A stretch of DNA of 64,000 nucleotides from Dendrobium chrysotoxum. Taxonomy: Eukaryota; Streptophyta; Magnoliopsida; Asparagales; Orchidaceae. Every line of letters starts with the position of its first letter. The stretch's first letter is position 1. Shown here one piece after another: positions 24,344 through 36,960 of this stretch. The stretch is taken from NCBI GenBank assembly GCA_019925795.1, contig CM034309.1:16362729-16426728 (forward strand), read 5' to 3'. The translations under genes were made by a program, and so were the position numbers. A model generated the notes under the pieces. The model saw only the letters and a program-made list of their open reading frames with translations, was not told the origin of the DNA and made no database searches.

Positions 24344-25635
24344 ATTAAATATAAATTTTCTCTCCAATGATAAAGATGATTACAGTCAGAGTTTTGTTGA
24401 GCATAGTAGTAGTGAAGGATTAACATCACAAACAGATGGATGTAAAGATAATAATTCTTCATGATAACCTCAAAGAAAAGTTGTACATGGTATAACCTCA
24501 GAGAGATATAGTCATAAGTAAAGAAGAATTGGTGTGTAGGCTCAAAAAGAGCTTATATGAGTTGGAGCAAGCACCAAGATAGTGATATAGGAGATCAGAG
24601 AGATTTATGTCAGATAAATAGTATACAAACTGCCAGATAGATCATTATTATTTTTTCAAATATTTTGATAATTGTTATATATTACTGCTCTTTTTTGTGG
24701 ATGATATGCTAATTGTAAGATCGAATATGGAGATGATAAGAGAACTGATGGAGCAGTTATCAAGTGAGTTTGAAATGAAGATTTGAATTCGACAAAAAAA
24801 TTTTTTTGATATGCAAATTAGCAGGGATAGAAGTGTAAGAATACTGAAGTTTTCTTAGGTTGAATATGTTGAAAAGCTAATATAAAAATTCAATATGAGT
24901 GAGGCAAAGCTAGTTTGCACTCCTTTAGGTAGTCACTTTCAACTATCTAAAGAATAATCGCCTAAATTTAAAGCAGAGCAAGAACAAATGGAGAAGACTT
25001 CATATGTTTTAGTAGTTGAAAGTTTGATGTATGCTATGATTTGCACGAGACCACATATATCATATACAATGAGAGTGGTTAGTAGATTTATGAGTAACAT
25101 AGACATACTTCATTGGGAGGCGGTTAAGTAGATTCTCATGTACTTGAGAGGATCAGTTGACAAAAAGCTTTGTTTTGGATATACAGATACTAAATTAAAG
25201 GGATATGTAGATTCTGATCTTGCTGGAGATATTGATCGTAAGAGTACAACATGTTATATTTTCACTTTAGAAAATACAGTAGTGAGTTGGATTTCTAAGT
25301 TATAGAAGATTGTTACTCTTTCCACCATAGAACCTGACTACATTGATATTACTGAGACTAGCAAGGAGATGATATGATTGCAAAGCTTTATGACAAAATT
25401 TGGTGAAGAGAAAACAAATGAGAAGTTGTATAGTGACATCATAAGTGCTATTCATCTAGTTAAGAATGTTGCATTCTATGTCAGGACGAAGTATATCCAG
25501 CTTCGATATCATTTCATTAGGTCGCTCCTGGAAGATGATAAGTTATCTTTGGAGAAGATATACATGACCCAAAATCCTGCAAAAATGCTAATAAAGATGG
25601 TGACAGTTGATAAAGCTATGTGTAGCTTTAGTTGA
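24344..25635 (+). pseudogene. Copia reverse transcriptase 3' part and RNase H
   Basis: Continuation of the copia pol after the RTE. Visible pieces are IFSP, RLKKSLYELEQAPR near 24540-24590, the catalytic LFVDDMLIV near 24690-24715, and then the RNase H region with YVDSDLAGDIDRKSTTCYIF. The last frame (25378-25635) has the terminal RTKYIQLRYHFIRSLLED segment and ends at the stop at 25633-25635. Several in-frame stops occur (before YRRS, after SKL and before LQSF). The order and motif set fit the TNT1/Tork-like part of Ty1/copia. Confidence 0.9.
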
Positions 25636-25739
25636 TTTTCATGAAGGCTGAGAGCAGGGGTGAGCCATACTACAAATACTATGATTGGTGCTGCGAATCG
25701 GGAGAATGTTTAATTGCAATCAGTTTTCAAGTGAGAGAT

Positions 25740-26341
25740 TAATAGTTTTGTGTGGAGTTTGTTTGTGTATATCAATCGAGTTGCACTGTTGAATCATACC
25801 TTAATATACCTTAATCATGTCGATCGAGTTAGACGAGCTCACTGGGGGGTCGCAGTGCACCCTTTACTTGGAGTTTCAAGGGCAAAGTCCTTGCAAAAAA
25901 ATTTCTTGTCTGTATAGCTGTATAACACTGTAGTGCTATATGCTAGAGCACTGCAATGCTTCAACCACAGACTGGAGATAGAGAGTGGAGCGTTACGGTG
26001 CTCCAAACCTCAACGCCGCGGTGCTGCGAGTCAGGCTGAGCAGTTTTTCTTTCATCTTCTTCTTATTTCACTTGAAGGATTGCATCCTTTGGATGTTTTT
26101 AAATGCATCTCTTATCTGTTTTGAGTAGATTACTGTGAGTGAATTGAAAAGAGATAAAGTGAGAGTGTCAGAAGAGATATTCGTACAATTTCTCCTAATT
26201 TTTATACTGGACTTCTTTGTGTGGTGTGGCTCTGTGATTTTTTTTTAGTTTTAGGTTTTTCCATGCTAAATCCTAATGTTCTTTCTTCTTCCCTGTACTT
26301 TTTTTTTTGTTTGTTTCACTATATCATTATACTTCACAACA
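25740..26341 (+). repeat. 3' LTR of the copia element
   Basis: Aligns with 18325-18880. A purine-rich stretch GTGAGAGA at about 25731-25738 acts as the presumed polypurine tract. The start is altered (TTAATAG instead of TGTTAATT) and the end is CTTCACAACA at 26341. The two copia LTRs, coding relics and nested RTE together define one element of about 8.0 kb (5.0 kb without the RTE). Confidence 0.85.
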
Positions 26342-27267
26342 AGCATTGCTACACTTTGCACACCATCCATTAAAATAAAAAAGAATTTTGGCGTACTGTA
26401 TTGCACTTATCACTTGAAAACACTTTCTAAATATAAGTGATCTAGTTCCTTTCAGAAACAAAAAGGCTAGAGAAAAATAATTCTATATGTTTAACGTTAT
26501 CTATACTTAATATATTGATGCCCCAGTGTCCAAATAAAGAGCATTGCACTCTAGTTATATAACTTCTTTATTGTATTGAAGTATACTGGTTTCTTTGTTG
26601 TAGCATGGAAATACCAGCGGACATTGATCACCACCTGTATGAATTTGGATCAGTTCACTACAACATCCAGGTATCTTCCTGCAATCTCTGCCTTTAATGT
26701 GCTCCGTCATATAGTAATAATACCGGCAGCTCAGTGCAAATTATTAAAGTATCATTCTTACTACAGCAATGGAACAATATCAGTTTAAAGCCTAAACTAT
26801 ATGCAATCTAATAATTCATTTTATATTTAAGGACAAAAAACCACATATAAATTATTTCAGTTTTACTTAAACAATATTTAGTCAAAAACCAAGAAAACTT
26901 GTTCAGCACTTTGACCATTCTAATTGACGATCTATTAAATTGACAATAATATAAACAGGATATCAGCTCTTGCACCTGGAATTTTAACATTTTAAGAGCT
27001 GCGTGCAGGCTTCAGCATCAGATCCCTCTATCATATACTTATCAATATCCATGTTATCACTAACTCCAGAAGTCATGCTTCCACATGGATTACCTGAATA
27101 CACCATACGAGAAATTGGAAGGACATTATTTGACATTGCAGAACTGGTTGAAACTCCTAAAGAAGGATATGTGCTTACCCTGAGATTGAGGTTTAGTAGA
27201 CTCCCACATAACATAGGTATGGCTTTATTAATCTTACTTCTGCATTAAATGATGAATAAAATTATGA

Positions 27268-27317
<50 letters not shown>

Positions 27318-28576
27318 GCAGCAGCAGCAGCAAATTACGCTACTGACATCAGTGGGGGGCGAAAGTTATTCTAAAATTAAAACAGTGGAAGTGTATGATG
27401 CAGTTGCTCCATAATGCTTTAGGTCATAAATAACTCAGTTTGATCGCAATATAGAAGTATCTCACTAGAACTTAATAACAAAAATAGTAGGCTTCTCTGA
27501 AATTCTTTTTTTTTTTTTTTTTGGAATAAAGTTATATAGATATCCTCCCATACCAACCATCAGCCTCGTCATCAGTTCTCTCATCCATTAATACTTTTGA
27601 GTTCCAATTGAGGTGTCAACAACTTGGAAAAATAAGGAATATAAATGTCTTTCTCCATAATGCTCTTATTCATGCAATTCAAGCTGTCGCAATGCAGAAA
27701 TATCTCACAGTGGCTGTATAGCATCAGATATTAAAAAATTTGCTTGCATAAACTGGCTACCCACATCTAGAGGATTTTCCTCATTATATAGACATGAACA
27801 AATATTATACAAGATAGTGATGAGTGATTTTCTCAATAAGATCTAACCTAATAAAGAATCTATGATTATATTCCTAAAGAGCAAATATTAACAGTTGTAA
27901 TGATAGATTTGTAGCCATAACTAACATACTAATATCTATGGTATAATATTAATACTTATCTAGCTGTTATCTCCCTCAAATTAATATTGAATTTTCAATA
28001 AGCATCAATTTGCCCAGGACAAACTTATGGCTTTGTCATGTCATGGCCTTCGCAAGTATGCTACGATCTAATAATTTTTGGAAATGGGAGTAACTGAAAT
28101 TGATTGTTGAAGGCTTTCAGAATTGAGTGACAATAAACTTGAATATATTTTATGCGCTATGATAAACAAGATTGACAACAATTTGAATGACACTGGCATT
28201 GTCTGCATGGACATAAGTGGGCTTATTATGAGAAAAATCAAGTTAAGATAGAAGTCCAGGAAACGAGATAATCTCTAAACATGCGACAAACATAACACAA
28301 CATACAGACTCAACAAATGATATAGAAACACAAGGCTATTTGTTACTCTTCTATGAGATCAAAGAGTTACCAAGAAACATACACCAACCTGTGACTAACA
28401 GATGGGTATCAAGGCACCCGACCTAATTAACATCACTATACACCACAAGATGAAGTGAATAACTAGTTGGAAAGAAAAATCACAGTTTGGTGTCCCAATG
28501 AGATATCAAAGGATTTGATGAATGACACTTAAATATAAGTGATGAGGACTTTGCATAAATTGACTAACTTGTTATA
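26342..28576. other. Intergenic DNA with ATT/GCA microsatellites
   Basis: No recognised gene. A (TTA)n tract at about 27269-27317 passes directly into (GCA)n at about 27318-27331. An 18-base T run lies near 27506-27523. A 230-bp stretch at 27214-26984 is open on both strands and has a possible acceptor (CTCAG), but I recognise no family in it. Confidence 0.55.
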
Positions 28577-30760
28577 CAATAACAACAATAACAACAAACC
28601 TTTATCCCACTATGTGAGATCGGCTACATGAATCCTTTTGCTCAATTGTGTCTTATTAAGAGTCACATTCTCATTTAAATTTAACAAAAAAATCATTTTT
28701 AATACTTTCTAACCAAGTCTTTTTAAGTCTACCTCTACCTTTTTTAACATAGGCCGGATCTAATACATCTACTCTCCTAACAGGGTAATCGGAAGGTTGA
28801 CGTTTGATATGGCAACACCACCTAAGGCGACTCCCTCTAATTTTATTTGCCATTGGAGCTACACCAACTTTTTCACATATATCCTTGTTTTGCATTCTAT
28901 CTCTAAGTGCAAAACCACTCATTTACCTAAGCATCATCATCTTTGTACACATTAACTTAATTTTATGCTTCTCTTTTAATGACCAACATTATGTGCCATA
29001 AAGCATTTAAGGTCTCACCACCATCTTATAAAATTTTTCATTAAGTTTTAGGGGTACTTTTCTATCACACAATAATCCTAATGTATTCCTCCACTTCAAC
29101 CATCTAACTTCAATTCTAGTTATAATATTTTCATTTATTTCACCATCTCTTTGAACAATAGACCCGAGGTATCTAAAACACTCACTCTTTTTAATAACTT
29201 TATCACCCAATGTCACAATCCCACTATTAGATCTATTACCACTTAAATTACACTCAATTAATTCAATTTTAGATCTACTCAAACGAAAACCTTTAGACTG
29301 TAATGTTGACCTCCATAATTCAAGTTTTTCATCATCTCCCTCTCTAGTCTTATCAGCAAGAAGAATATCATTAACAAAAAAGCATACACCAAGATACACC
29401 CTCTTGTAGATGTCTAGTAAGAACATCCATGACTAAAGCAAAAATGTACATGCTTAAAGCTAATCCTTGATGCAATCCAACTGAAATAAGAAAATAATTG
29501 ATCAAATCACACTATTTTTAAAGACAAGTAATAACTCTTGTATGCATATCATTAATGATTTGAATATAGAAAGATTAATGCCTTTCTTTTCTAGAACTCT
29601 TCGGAGCAATTCTCTTGAAACTTTATCGTATGCTTTCTCTAAATCAGTAAATATCACATGTAGATCCTCCTTATTCTCTTTATACTTCTCTGTCAAATCT
29701 CTCAATAAATATATATCATGTCATAGCCTATGCTTAATTACTTTCTCCCATAATTTTAATATATGACACATTAACATTATTTCTCTAGAATTCACACTCT
29801 TGTGCATCAACTTTTTTCTTAAAAATAGGATCCAACATACTCTTCTACTCATCTGGCATTTTTTTACTTTTTGAAATAATAATAAAAAGTTTGGTAAGCT
29901 TAGAAACTCCTTAATCTCATAAGCATTTTCACACTTCTGTTGGAATATCATTAGGTCCTATTGCTTTTTCACGCTTCATTTTCTTTAAAATCTCTCTAAC
30001 TTTGGTTCACTAAAACGAAGATGAAAATAAAAATCTCAATTTTCATTTAGGGTACTAAGGTCACTAAAATTAATTATATTCTTACAACATTCATTGAAAA
30101 GTTTATTGAAATATCTTATCTACTTATGTTGAATATCATCTTCTAAGAAAAATACTTTTTTAATCTTCATCTTTTATGCACTTCACTTGATCTAAATGTT
30201 TACTTCTATCTCTTATTTTGGCTAACTTATTTATACATCTTTCGACCTCTTTAGTATTTACTCTATTATATAATTCACTAAAAGCTAAACTTTTTGCATC
30301 TCATATCGCTTTCTTAGAATCCCTATAGGGCCCCTCTACATCTTTCTTAATATTTTAAGTTTTTATATCTAAACTAATTTTTATAATAAAACTTCTTATC
30401 TTTACTTATACATTTTGATTCAACTACAAACTATTTTTACTATTAGGAGTTTTTCTTTTTGATTCTCATAGCATATACTTTACAACATTCTTAATATCAT
30501 TAACTATTTTTTCCCGCATAAAATTAGCTTACTTAAGATTTTGAATCTTACTTTCAAAGATATTTTTTCTAGTGTTAATTAAATACCCCCATCTAATCCT
30601 AGGACAATATTTTACTTTATTTTTTATTTTTTATCCTATTATCTTAAAATCAAAAACTATTAAACAATGCTGAGTACAAAACCTTTCACTTAAAATAATT
30701 TTATAATCTTTATAATTTAAATGATCTATTTCTTATAAAAAAATAATTATTTTGAATTGT
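28577..30760 (-). mobile_element. 5'-truncated RTE LINE, copy 3
   Basis: The 3' tail (TTG/TTA)n is at about 28598-28577, followed upstream by the AGTGGGATA-type 3' motif. The RT C-terminal frame 29426-29007 carries FFVNDILLADKTREG and LELWRSTLQSKGFRLSRSK. A further RT piece is at 29705-29502 (LHVIFTDLEKAYDKV). Upstream remnants match copy 2 up to about 23530 of that copy. The endonuclease is absent, which fits 5' truncation during target-primed reverse transcription. It has many stops. The right edge overlaps a copia fragment by a few bases and is approximate. Confidence 0.9.
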
Positions 30761-30960
30761 AGATAGTGCAAATAAAAATATTAGGTCTAATAATTGTTAA
30801 ATAGTTTAAGTTGCCTGACAATTGTCTAAAGAAAGAAGGATTAGGTAGAAGATCACCTTTCTCACTAGGATACCTTGTGTTTACTTCTAATGGAATACTT
30901 TCAGAGGAAGCATTTTGGAGGCTAACCAAAGTAATTAGATATTATGTGTATTTAGATGGT
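30747..30960 (-). mobile_element. Copia RNase H-proximal fragment
   Basis: The minus-strand frame 30929-30747 reads PLEVNTRYPSEKGDLLPNPS, then FFRQLSGNLNYLTIIRPNIF. This is the copia pol block just after the RT catalytic region (PLExNxKY...DPxxYRxLVGSLxYLTxTRPDI). The copy ends against RTE copy 3, which may have inserted into it. No LTRs were recognised. Confidence 0.85.
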
Positions 30961-31451
30961 TGTGGAAAATTATAGAGGAATTAATAAACATTTCCAAATC
31001 TAAGAATTAAGTGAGAATAATAAGATTCTTTACATGAAATAGAGTATGACGATGTGCTGCAAACAGCAAATTAGAACCAAATTTGACTTACTAGTAATGA
31101 TTACATCAACATAAATTAGGAGAAGAATAATACCATTGGTTGACTTCTAAATAAATAATGATAAGTTATATTGGCTCTATTCAAAGATAAAAAAAGTAGG
31201 GTTACCTGCATTGGTGGGGGGGGGGGGGGGGGGATAATTTCAAACCAAAGAAGGAGCTCTTCAGCACACATAAATCTAAAGGAAAAGAGGGGAAAAAAAT
31301 GCAAAAACACTATGTAAATCTTCTCCTTGTGATCATCATGAATAAAGGAATTATCATTCATATCTATTCATTTTAGCTACAGTAGCAAAAAATTCTTTAT
31401 AGTCAACCCCAAATTCTTATTTGTTACCAAGGATAGCTAAGCATAACTTAT
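30961..31451. other. Short intergenic stretch with a poly-G run
   Basis: No gene. An 18-base G run lies at 31216-31233. Its strand-specific length may be a sequencing artefact or real. Confidence 0.6.
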
Positions 31452-33719
31452 TGTTGACATTATTTTAGGTCGACCCAATCCCGATCAAGCCGATTCGAGC
31501 CCGACTGGGCTCGATCACACTCGATCAATTAGATCGAATGCCGTTGAAGCAAAATCGACCCGAATTAAACCTCAATTAAATTCATATTAAATTAAATTAA
31601 ATCAAATCGGTTGAATCGACCCAAAATCTATTCGAATCGAATCCAATCAAATCTCGTCAAACCAAATTCGACGCAATTCGGCGCCAATTCGAGTACAATA
31701 TCACAAAATTGACTTGATCAGACCCAATCGGACCCGAATCGACTCAAATCGGTTTGAGTCGAGTTCAATTTGGGCTCAATTTCATCCCTATTTGATGAAA
31801 TTAGGCTACTTTGACTTCCCAAATCAGATTTCCCAACCGACGGCTCAGATTTCATGTAAAATCTTGCTCAAATTCTTCGTTTCTTGCAAAGAGGGCGCCA
31901 ATTGGGTCCTTTGGGCGGTGGGGCCTGCTGGCCTTGTGGTAAAGGGAGAGCAGCTCTCCCGTTTTGTCTGCCCATCCCAGACAAAGAGCGTGAGAGGGAG
32001 GGAGGACCACTCCTGTTGCTTGCATGCGGCCCATCCAGGTGAGAAGAAGAGGCCGACGGGTGGCCTCTTGCGTGTGACCTAGCCAATAGGGAGGGATGGC
32101 CAAGTCTCTTCCTCCTTGCATGCATTTCTTAGAGTTGAAGCCGAGTGAAGAGGAGATCTCCCCTTCTCTAGCTGCTGTCTTCTCCTTCTTTGGATTGAAA
32201 GGAAGGTCTCTCCTGTTACTATCGCCTTCTTCCTTCAACTGAGGAACAAAAATTCCCTCTTGTTGCTGTTGGCGGTCTTCTCTTCCAAAGTCTAGGGCAA
32301 AGGGGTGTTGAAATCAGCCCCTGCAGTAGCAAAGAGAAGGTAGGAAGCCTCTACTTCCTTCCAAATCAACTCCGATGACCTCGGCACAGCAAAGATAGCA
32401 GCTAGGACATTCTGGACAGCAATTTGGAGCTTCTTGGACAGCATAGGTGACTTCCGGAAGCATCCAAACAACAAAGACAGCAGTCCGGAACATCTTGGAC
32501 AGCAAACCTACCTTAAGGAGAAGCTTGGACAGCGGTCTTTTTTCCATCTGGAGCGGCTTGGACAGCAGAGGTGACGTTTGGAGCTCTTGGACAGCAACTC
32601 GTGGCCTCACTCTTCCACCATTTTCTCGCTTTGCAAGGTGAGTGCATTGTGATTTGCGCCGTGAAAACCCGACGAGGTAAAATCCTTAAAATTTAGTGAA
32701 ACCTAGGGTCCCCCAAGCCATATGGATGTGTGGTTGACGCTCCTAAAACGTTAGGGCCTTGTAGTAGCTTAATTTATGCTCTCCAAAACCCGCTGTCCTC
32801 TCCGCAAAATAGCATAAATCTAGTGATTTCTGTTTGTTTGCTCTCTCGTGAAAGCCAAAGAGGCATGCCAATAAGCTTAGGGTGGTCGGATCTGTGTCCG
32901 ACGACACCTCAAATGCATGTAAAACATTCATTTTGTGTCTAATACCTTCGCCTACAACCAAACCTTAGGCTAAGCATTGTCATTCAACCATAACTTGAAT
33001 GACAATATGTAGGGGCTTTCACATCTTGTAGCATGCACATCACTTTTAGCAAGTCGTAAGTTATGGCAAAATTAACTTAGAGATTTGGAAAATTGCATCG
33101 TTAGCATTTGTGATTTCGTCTGAATTTGTTGAATGACAAGAAAATGAATTCAATTGATTTTGAGAGCTTGCAAACAAATAGTGGGGTCCTTCATGAACCC
33201 TCAAATTCATGTTTCAAATCCCATGATAAAAGAAATTATTTTGAATCAATTTTGATACTTCCTCAAATTTAGAGTGAAAGACAAATAATGAAAATCTCCA
33301 AGCCAAATGTTTGCATGCTTAACTAAATTAGTTTGCATGATTTGGATTGCAATCCTTAACTTATGAAAGTTTAGAAGATCACTAAATAGGTTTATTTAAT
33401 TAAAAAAAAAAGAGCTTGAGATGTATTATGGGCCCTCATGTTTTGGGATTATCTAACCCTATTTTGTAACTTCCAAATTGAATGTTTGAGGTGAGATTGC
33501 TAAAATTCCTGAATTTGGAAGACCATCATATGCATAAACTCCTAGGTTCTTCTTAGATCATACCAAATTTGATCTTAAATCTCTTAGAAGTCATAGGGAT
33601 AAATCTCTCATATCCAAATTTCTTAATCATGACAAATTGGTTTAGAAACCTCTCCAAAGCCTTAGCGAACCAATCTTCCCTCCCCAAATTGAGTCCAAAA
33701 CGCTCTAAAAGACATAAGG

Positions 33720-34740
33720 AAATTCGTTCCAAGTGCGCATCTCCTTCATGCATGGTATTTTGGAGCCTCCCCGAAGCTTCAAATATTCCATCACATAAAT
33801 CATCGAGACTTTAGGAACAAATACTAAGTTTCTCTTTCATTTGCTAATAACACAAAATTAGTGGATGAACCTTTCTCTCCATCATGAGTCTAAAACACTC
33901 AAATCAATCTAGGAGGCTCTCTTTCAAAATGTATCTCCCTTCCATGTATGATACTTAGAGCCTCACTAAGACTCCAAATGTTCTATACATGAATCGTGGA
34001 TCTTAGAACCAAACTCTAAGTTATCCGTCCCTTTTGTTGAGACCCAAAATCAACAACCAAGCATTTTCCCTCCTCATGTATGTTATCTTGGATTTCCCTA
34101 AAAATCCTAGATACATGCTATGAGCACTTGAGCTTGGGACAAATTCCAAGTTCTTCCATCCCTTGTTTGTTGGAACATAAAATCAACAAACAACCATCAT
34201 TTCCCCTTCATGCATGATGGTCCGAAGTCTCCTAAAGCCTCAAGAATACCATTACATGGAGATTTTGGAGCTTAGAGTAGAGTTAAATTCTAAGCTTCCT
34301 CCTTCATTTGTATAGACACAAATCAACAAATGGATATCCCTCCTCTTTGCATGATAGCTTGAAGTCCTCCAAGACTTAAGCATATCATTGCATGAATCTT
34401 ATGAGCTTGGAGTCAAACTTCAAGCTCCCCTACTTTGTTTGTTGATGCACAAAATCAATAAACACACACACCCGTCCCTCTTATGTATGATATTTGCAGC
34501 TTCCTCAAAACTCCAAACATATCATTGCATGAATTATTTGAAACTTAGAACCAACTTCCAAGTTCTTCCATATCTTTTGTTGGAGCACAAAACTAACAAA
34601 TATCCTCCTCATGCATATTGTTTTGAAGCATCAAAGAGATTCAAATACATCATTGCATGAATCATTTGAACTTGGAACCAAATTCCAAGTCTCTTTTGTC
34701 TTATTCGTTGGAGCATAAAACCAATGAATAATCCCTCTAA
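33720..34740 (+). repeat. Diverged tandem repeats of about 130-137 bp
   Basis: The anchor ATCATTGCATGAAT or its variants recurs at about 33983, 34111, 34248, 34384, 34521 and 34649, spacings of 128-137 bp. Each unit contains a hairpin of the CTTGGAACCAAATTCCAAG type and one of the TTGTTGG...CAACAA type. Confidence 0.75.
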
Positions 34741-34805
34741 AACATAAGTTTCAAACCATAGTTTCCTCCATTCACTTAGCCTAAATTAAGTGGATAGTCT
34801 TTCCC

Positions 34806-36891
34806 TCTTTGAACACCAAATGTCCAAAGAGTGCCTTCAATTAACAACCTCTAAGTTGCATTCTAGTCATTAACTCCTACAAGCCAAGATTGTAGGAGAA
34901 CATTTAAATCTTCTTTCACTCTCCTAAATCCAAATTGGGAGAGTGTATATCCTCTCTTCGAACATTCAAATGTTCGAAGAGCATTCATGACCTTGCAATA
35001 TCTAAATTGCATCTTCTCATATTTTCCTACAAACCAAAGTTATGGGAGAATATTCAAATCCCCTTTCATTCTCCTAAACCCAAATTAGGACAGTGTAGAC
35101 CTCTTTTTGAACACCAAAATATTCAAAGATCCTTCATGGGTTTGCAATCTCTAAATTGCATCTATCTCTTCTTCTTTACAAGCCAAAATTGTAGAGAAGT
35201 TCATTCTTCTACAACTCAAAGATTGTAGAAAATATTTCCATTCGTTTAGCCAAAATTAAATGAATGGTCATTCTTCTCTTTGAACACCAAGTGTTCAAGG
35301 GGTATCCTCTACTTGCAATTCATTAATTGCACATTGTCCCTCTCTCTTTCCTACAACTTAAGAGTCGTGGGAAACTATCTCATTCTCCTAAAAACTCAAA
35401 ATTAGGAAAGCGTATATCCTTCTTTGAACACCAAATATTCAAAGAATGTTTAGGAGCTTGCAACTTTCAAGTTCCACATCTCTTCTCCTCATTTACCTAA
35501 CACAAATTTGGTAAATGACCATGCTTCATTGAACACATGGTTCGATGATTTACCCTCTCATATGCAACCCATAAGTTGTGTATTCCTTTATTTCTTTCCA
35601 CAACTCAAAGGTTGTAGGAAGATCTTCTTATTCTTCTAACCTAAACTAGGAGAGTGTGCATCCTTCCTTGAATATGAAATGTTTAAAGAACTTTCAAGAA
35701 TTTGCAACTCCTAAGTTGCATCTTCTTCTCTTCCATCCCTCCAACCCAAATTGGAGGAATGAACCTCTTCTCTTTGAACACCAAATGTTTAAAGGATTTT
35801 CATGAATTGCGACATCTAAGTTGTATTTTCTTCATCATCTTCTATAAGCCAAAATTATAAGAGAACATTCAAATCTTCTTCCACTCTCCTAAACCCAAAT
35901 TGGGAGAGTGTATATGTTCTCTTTGAACATCAAATGTTCAAAGAGCATTCATAAACTTGCAACCCAAAGTTGCACACTCATCCTCCCCTTTCTACAATTC
36001 AAAATGTTGTAGGGAGATCTCTCTTTCACCCAACCCAAGTTAGATGAATGAGCAATAAATGTTTATTGGCTTGTAGTTCCAAAACTATGGGTCATTTATC
36101 CTTTTTATGGCACCAAAAGCCCAAGAAAACTCCCTAACTCCTTTAGCCTCAAAGCTATGAGTTTTGTTACATTTCCCTTAGCTCCAAAGCTAAGAGGAAA
36201 TCTCTCTTCCCTTAACCTCAAAGTTAAGGAAGAGTTCACATCCAACAAATTCTCTTATTGGGTCAAAATCAACTCATATTCCCACACCAAACATAGGAAT
36301 ATTAATCTTCTTTCTCCTTTATTCTCCTAACCCAAGTTAGGTGAATGAGCTATTTTCTTTGGACACCCAAAAGTCCAAAGAATCCTTGATATGTAGCCCA
36401 AATCTACATATCATTCCCTTATGTTTGCTTCATCTATATTTAGCAAACTAAATATCCATCGTTGAATATAAAAAAAATTCAATGATAATTCCTCTTAATT
36501 TGTAACCTCAAAGTTGCAAATCTTCCTAACCTATTGAGCCAAAATCAATTGGTGACCCATCTTTCTTCTTCAACCTCTAAGTTGTAGGGGCTTTATCTCT
36601 CTTTAACTCCAAAAGTTAAAGAGAATCCTCTCTCCCTAGCTCCAAAAGCTAAGGAGAATTCTCCAATATTTAGCTCAAAAGCTACATGTTGGGTTCCTAA
36701 ATCTCCTATCCCTAGCTCCAAAAGCTAAGGAAAATCTTCCAACACTTAGCTCAAAAGCTGTATGTTGGACACCATTCCCTTTTCTTCTTTAGCCTCAAAG
36801 CTAAAAGAAGTATACATCTCCCTAGCTCCAAAAGCTAAGGAGAATTTTCCAACACTTACACAAAAATTAGTGTTGGACACCTTTCCCTTAG
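34806..36891 (+). repeat. Dense array of short hairpins with CAAA-type loops
   Basis: Dozens of inverted repeats of 7-13-bp arms with loops of 2-12 bases that usually contain CAAA. Checked examples: 34954-34966 with 34969-34981 (13 bp perfect), 35919-35930 with 35934-35945 (12 bp perfect), 36598-36608 with 36614-36624 (11 bp perfect, loop ccaaa), 36631-36641 with 36647-36657 (one mismatch), 35239-35248 with 35257-35266 (one mismatch), 36848-36858 with 36867-36877 (one mismatch). One class (TTTGAACAC...GTTCAAA) recurs at about 34806, 34954, 35104, 35278, 35422, 35772, 35919 and 36357. Confidence 0.85.
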
Positions 36892-36960
36892 ACTCAAACT
36901 CTAAGTGAAATACTCTTAGTGTGACATGCCACACAAACCTCACACACTTAGATGCACAGT

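Larger units (their letters stand above)
31452..36960 (+). repeat. LTR-like repeat D with hairpin arrays (putative giant LTR)
   Basis: The left edge TGTTGACATT resembles the starts of LTRs A-C. Order inside: a TCGACC/AATCGA-rich degenerate block (31470-31760), a block with repeated TTGGACAGCA (32404-32600), a less structured part (32640-33700), a tandem block of about 130-137-bp units (33720-34740), then dense short hairpins (34800-36900). Total size is similar to A-C. I found no matching right end, no target duplication and no pol remnant, so the LTR assignment is inference. Open frames here (for example 32238-31852 minus) have no domain and are not called genes. Confidence 0.4.

Noticed and set aside
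31852..32238. 128-residue minus-strand frame in repeat D
   Set aside because: GC-rich non-coding repeat, overlapping frames on both strands, no recognisable family.
34806..36891. Hairpin array considered as a CRISPR array
   Set aside because: Stems differ between units, spacing is irregular, and the context is a plant nuclear repeat.
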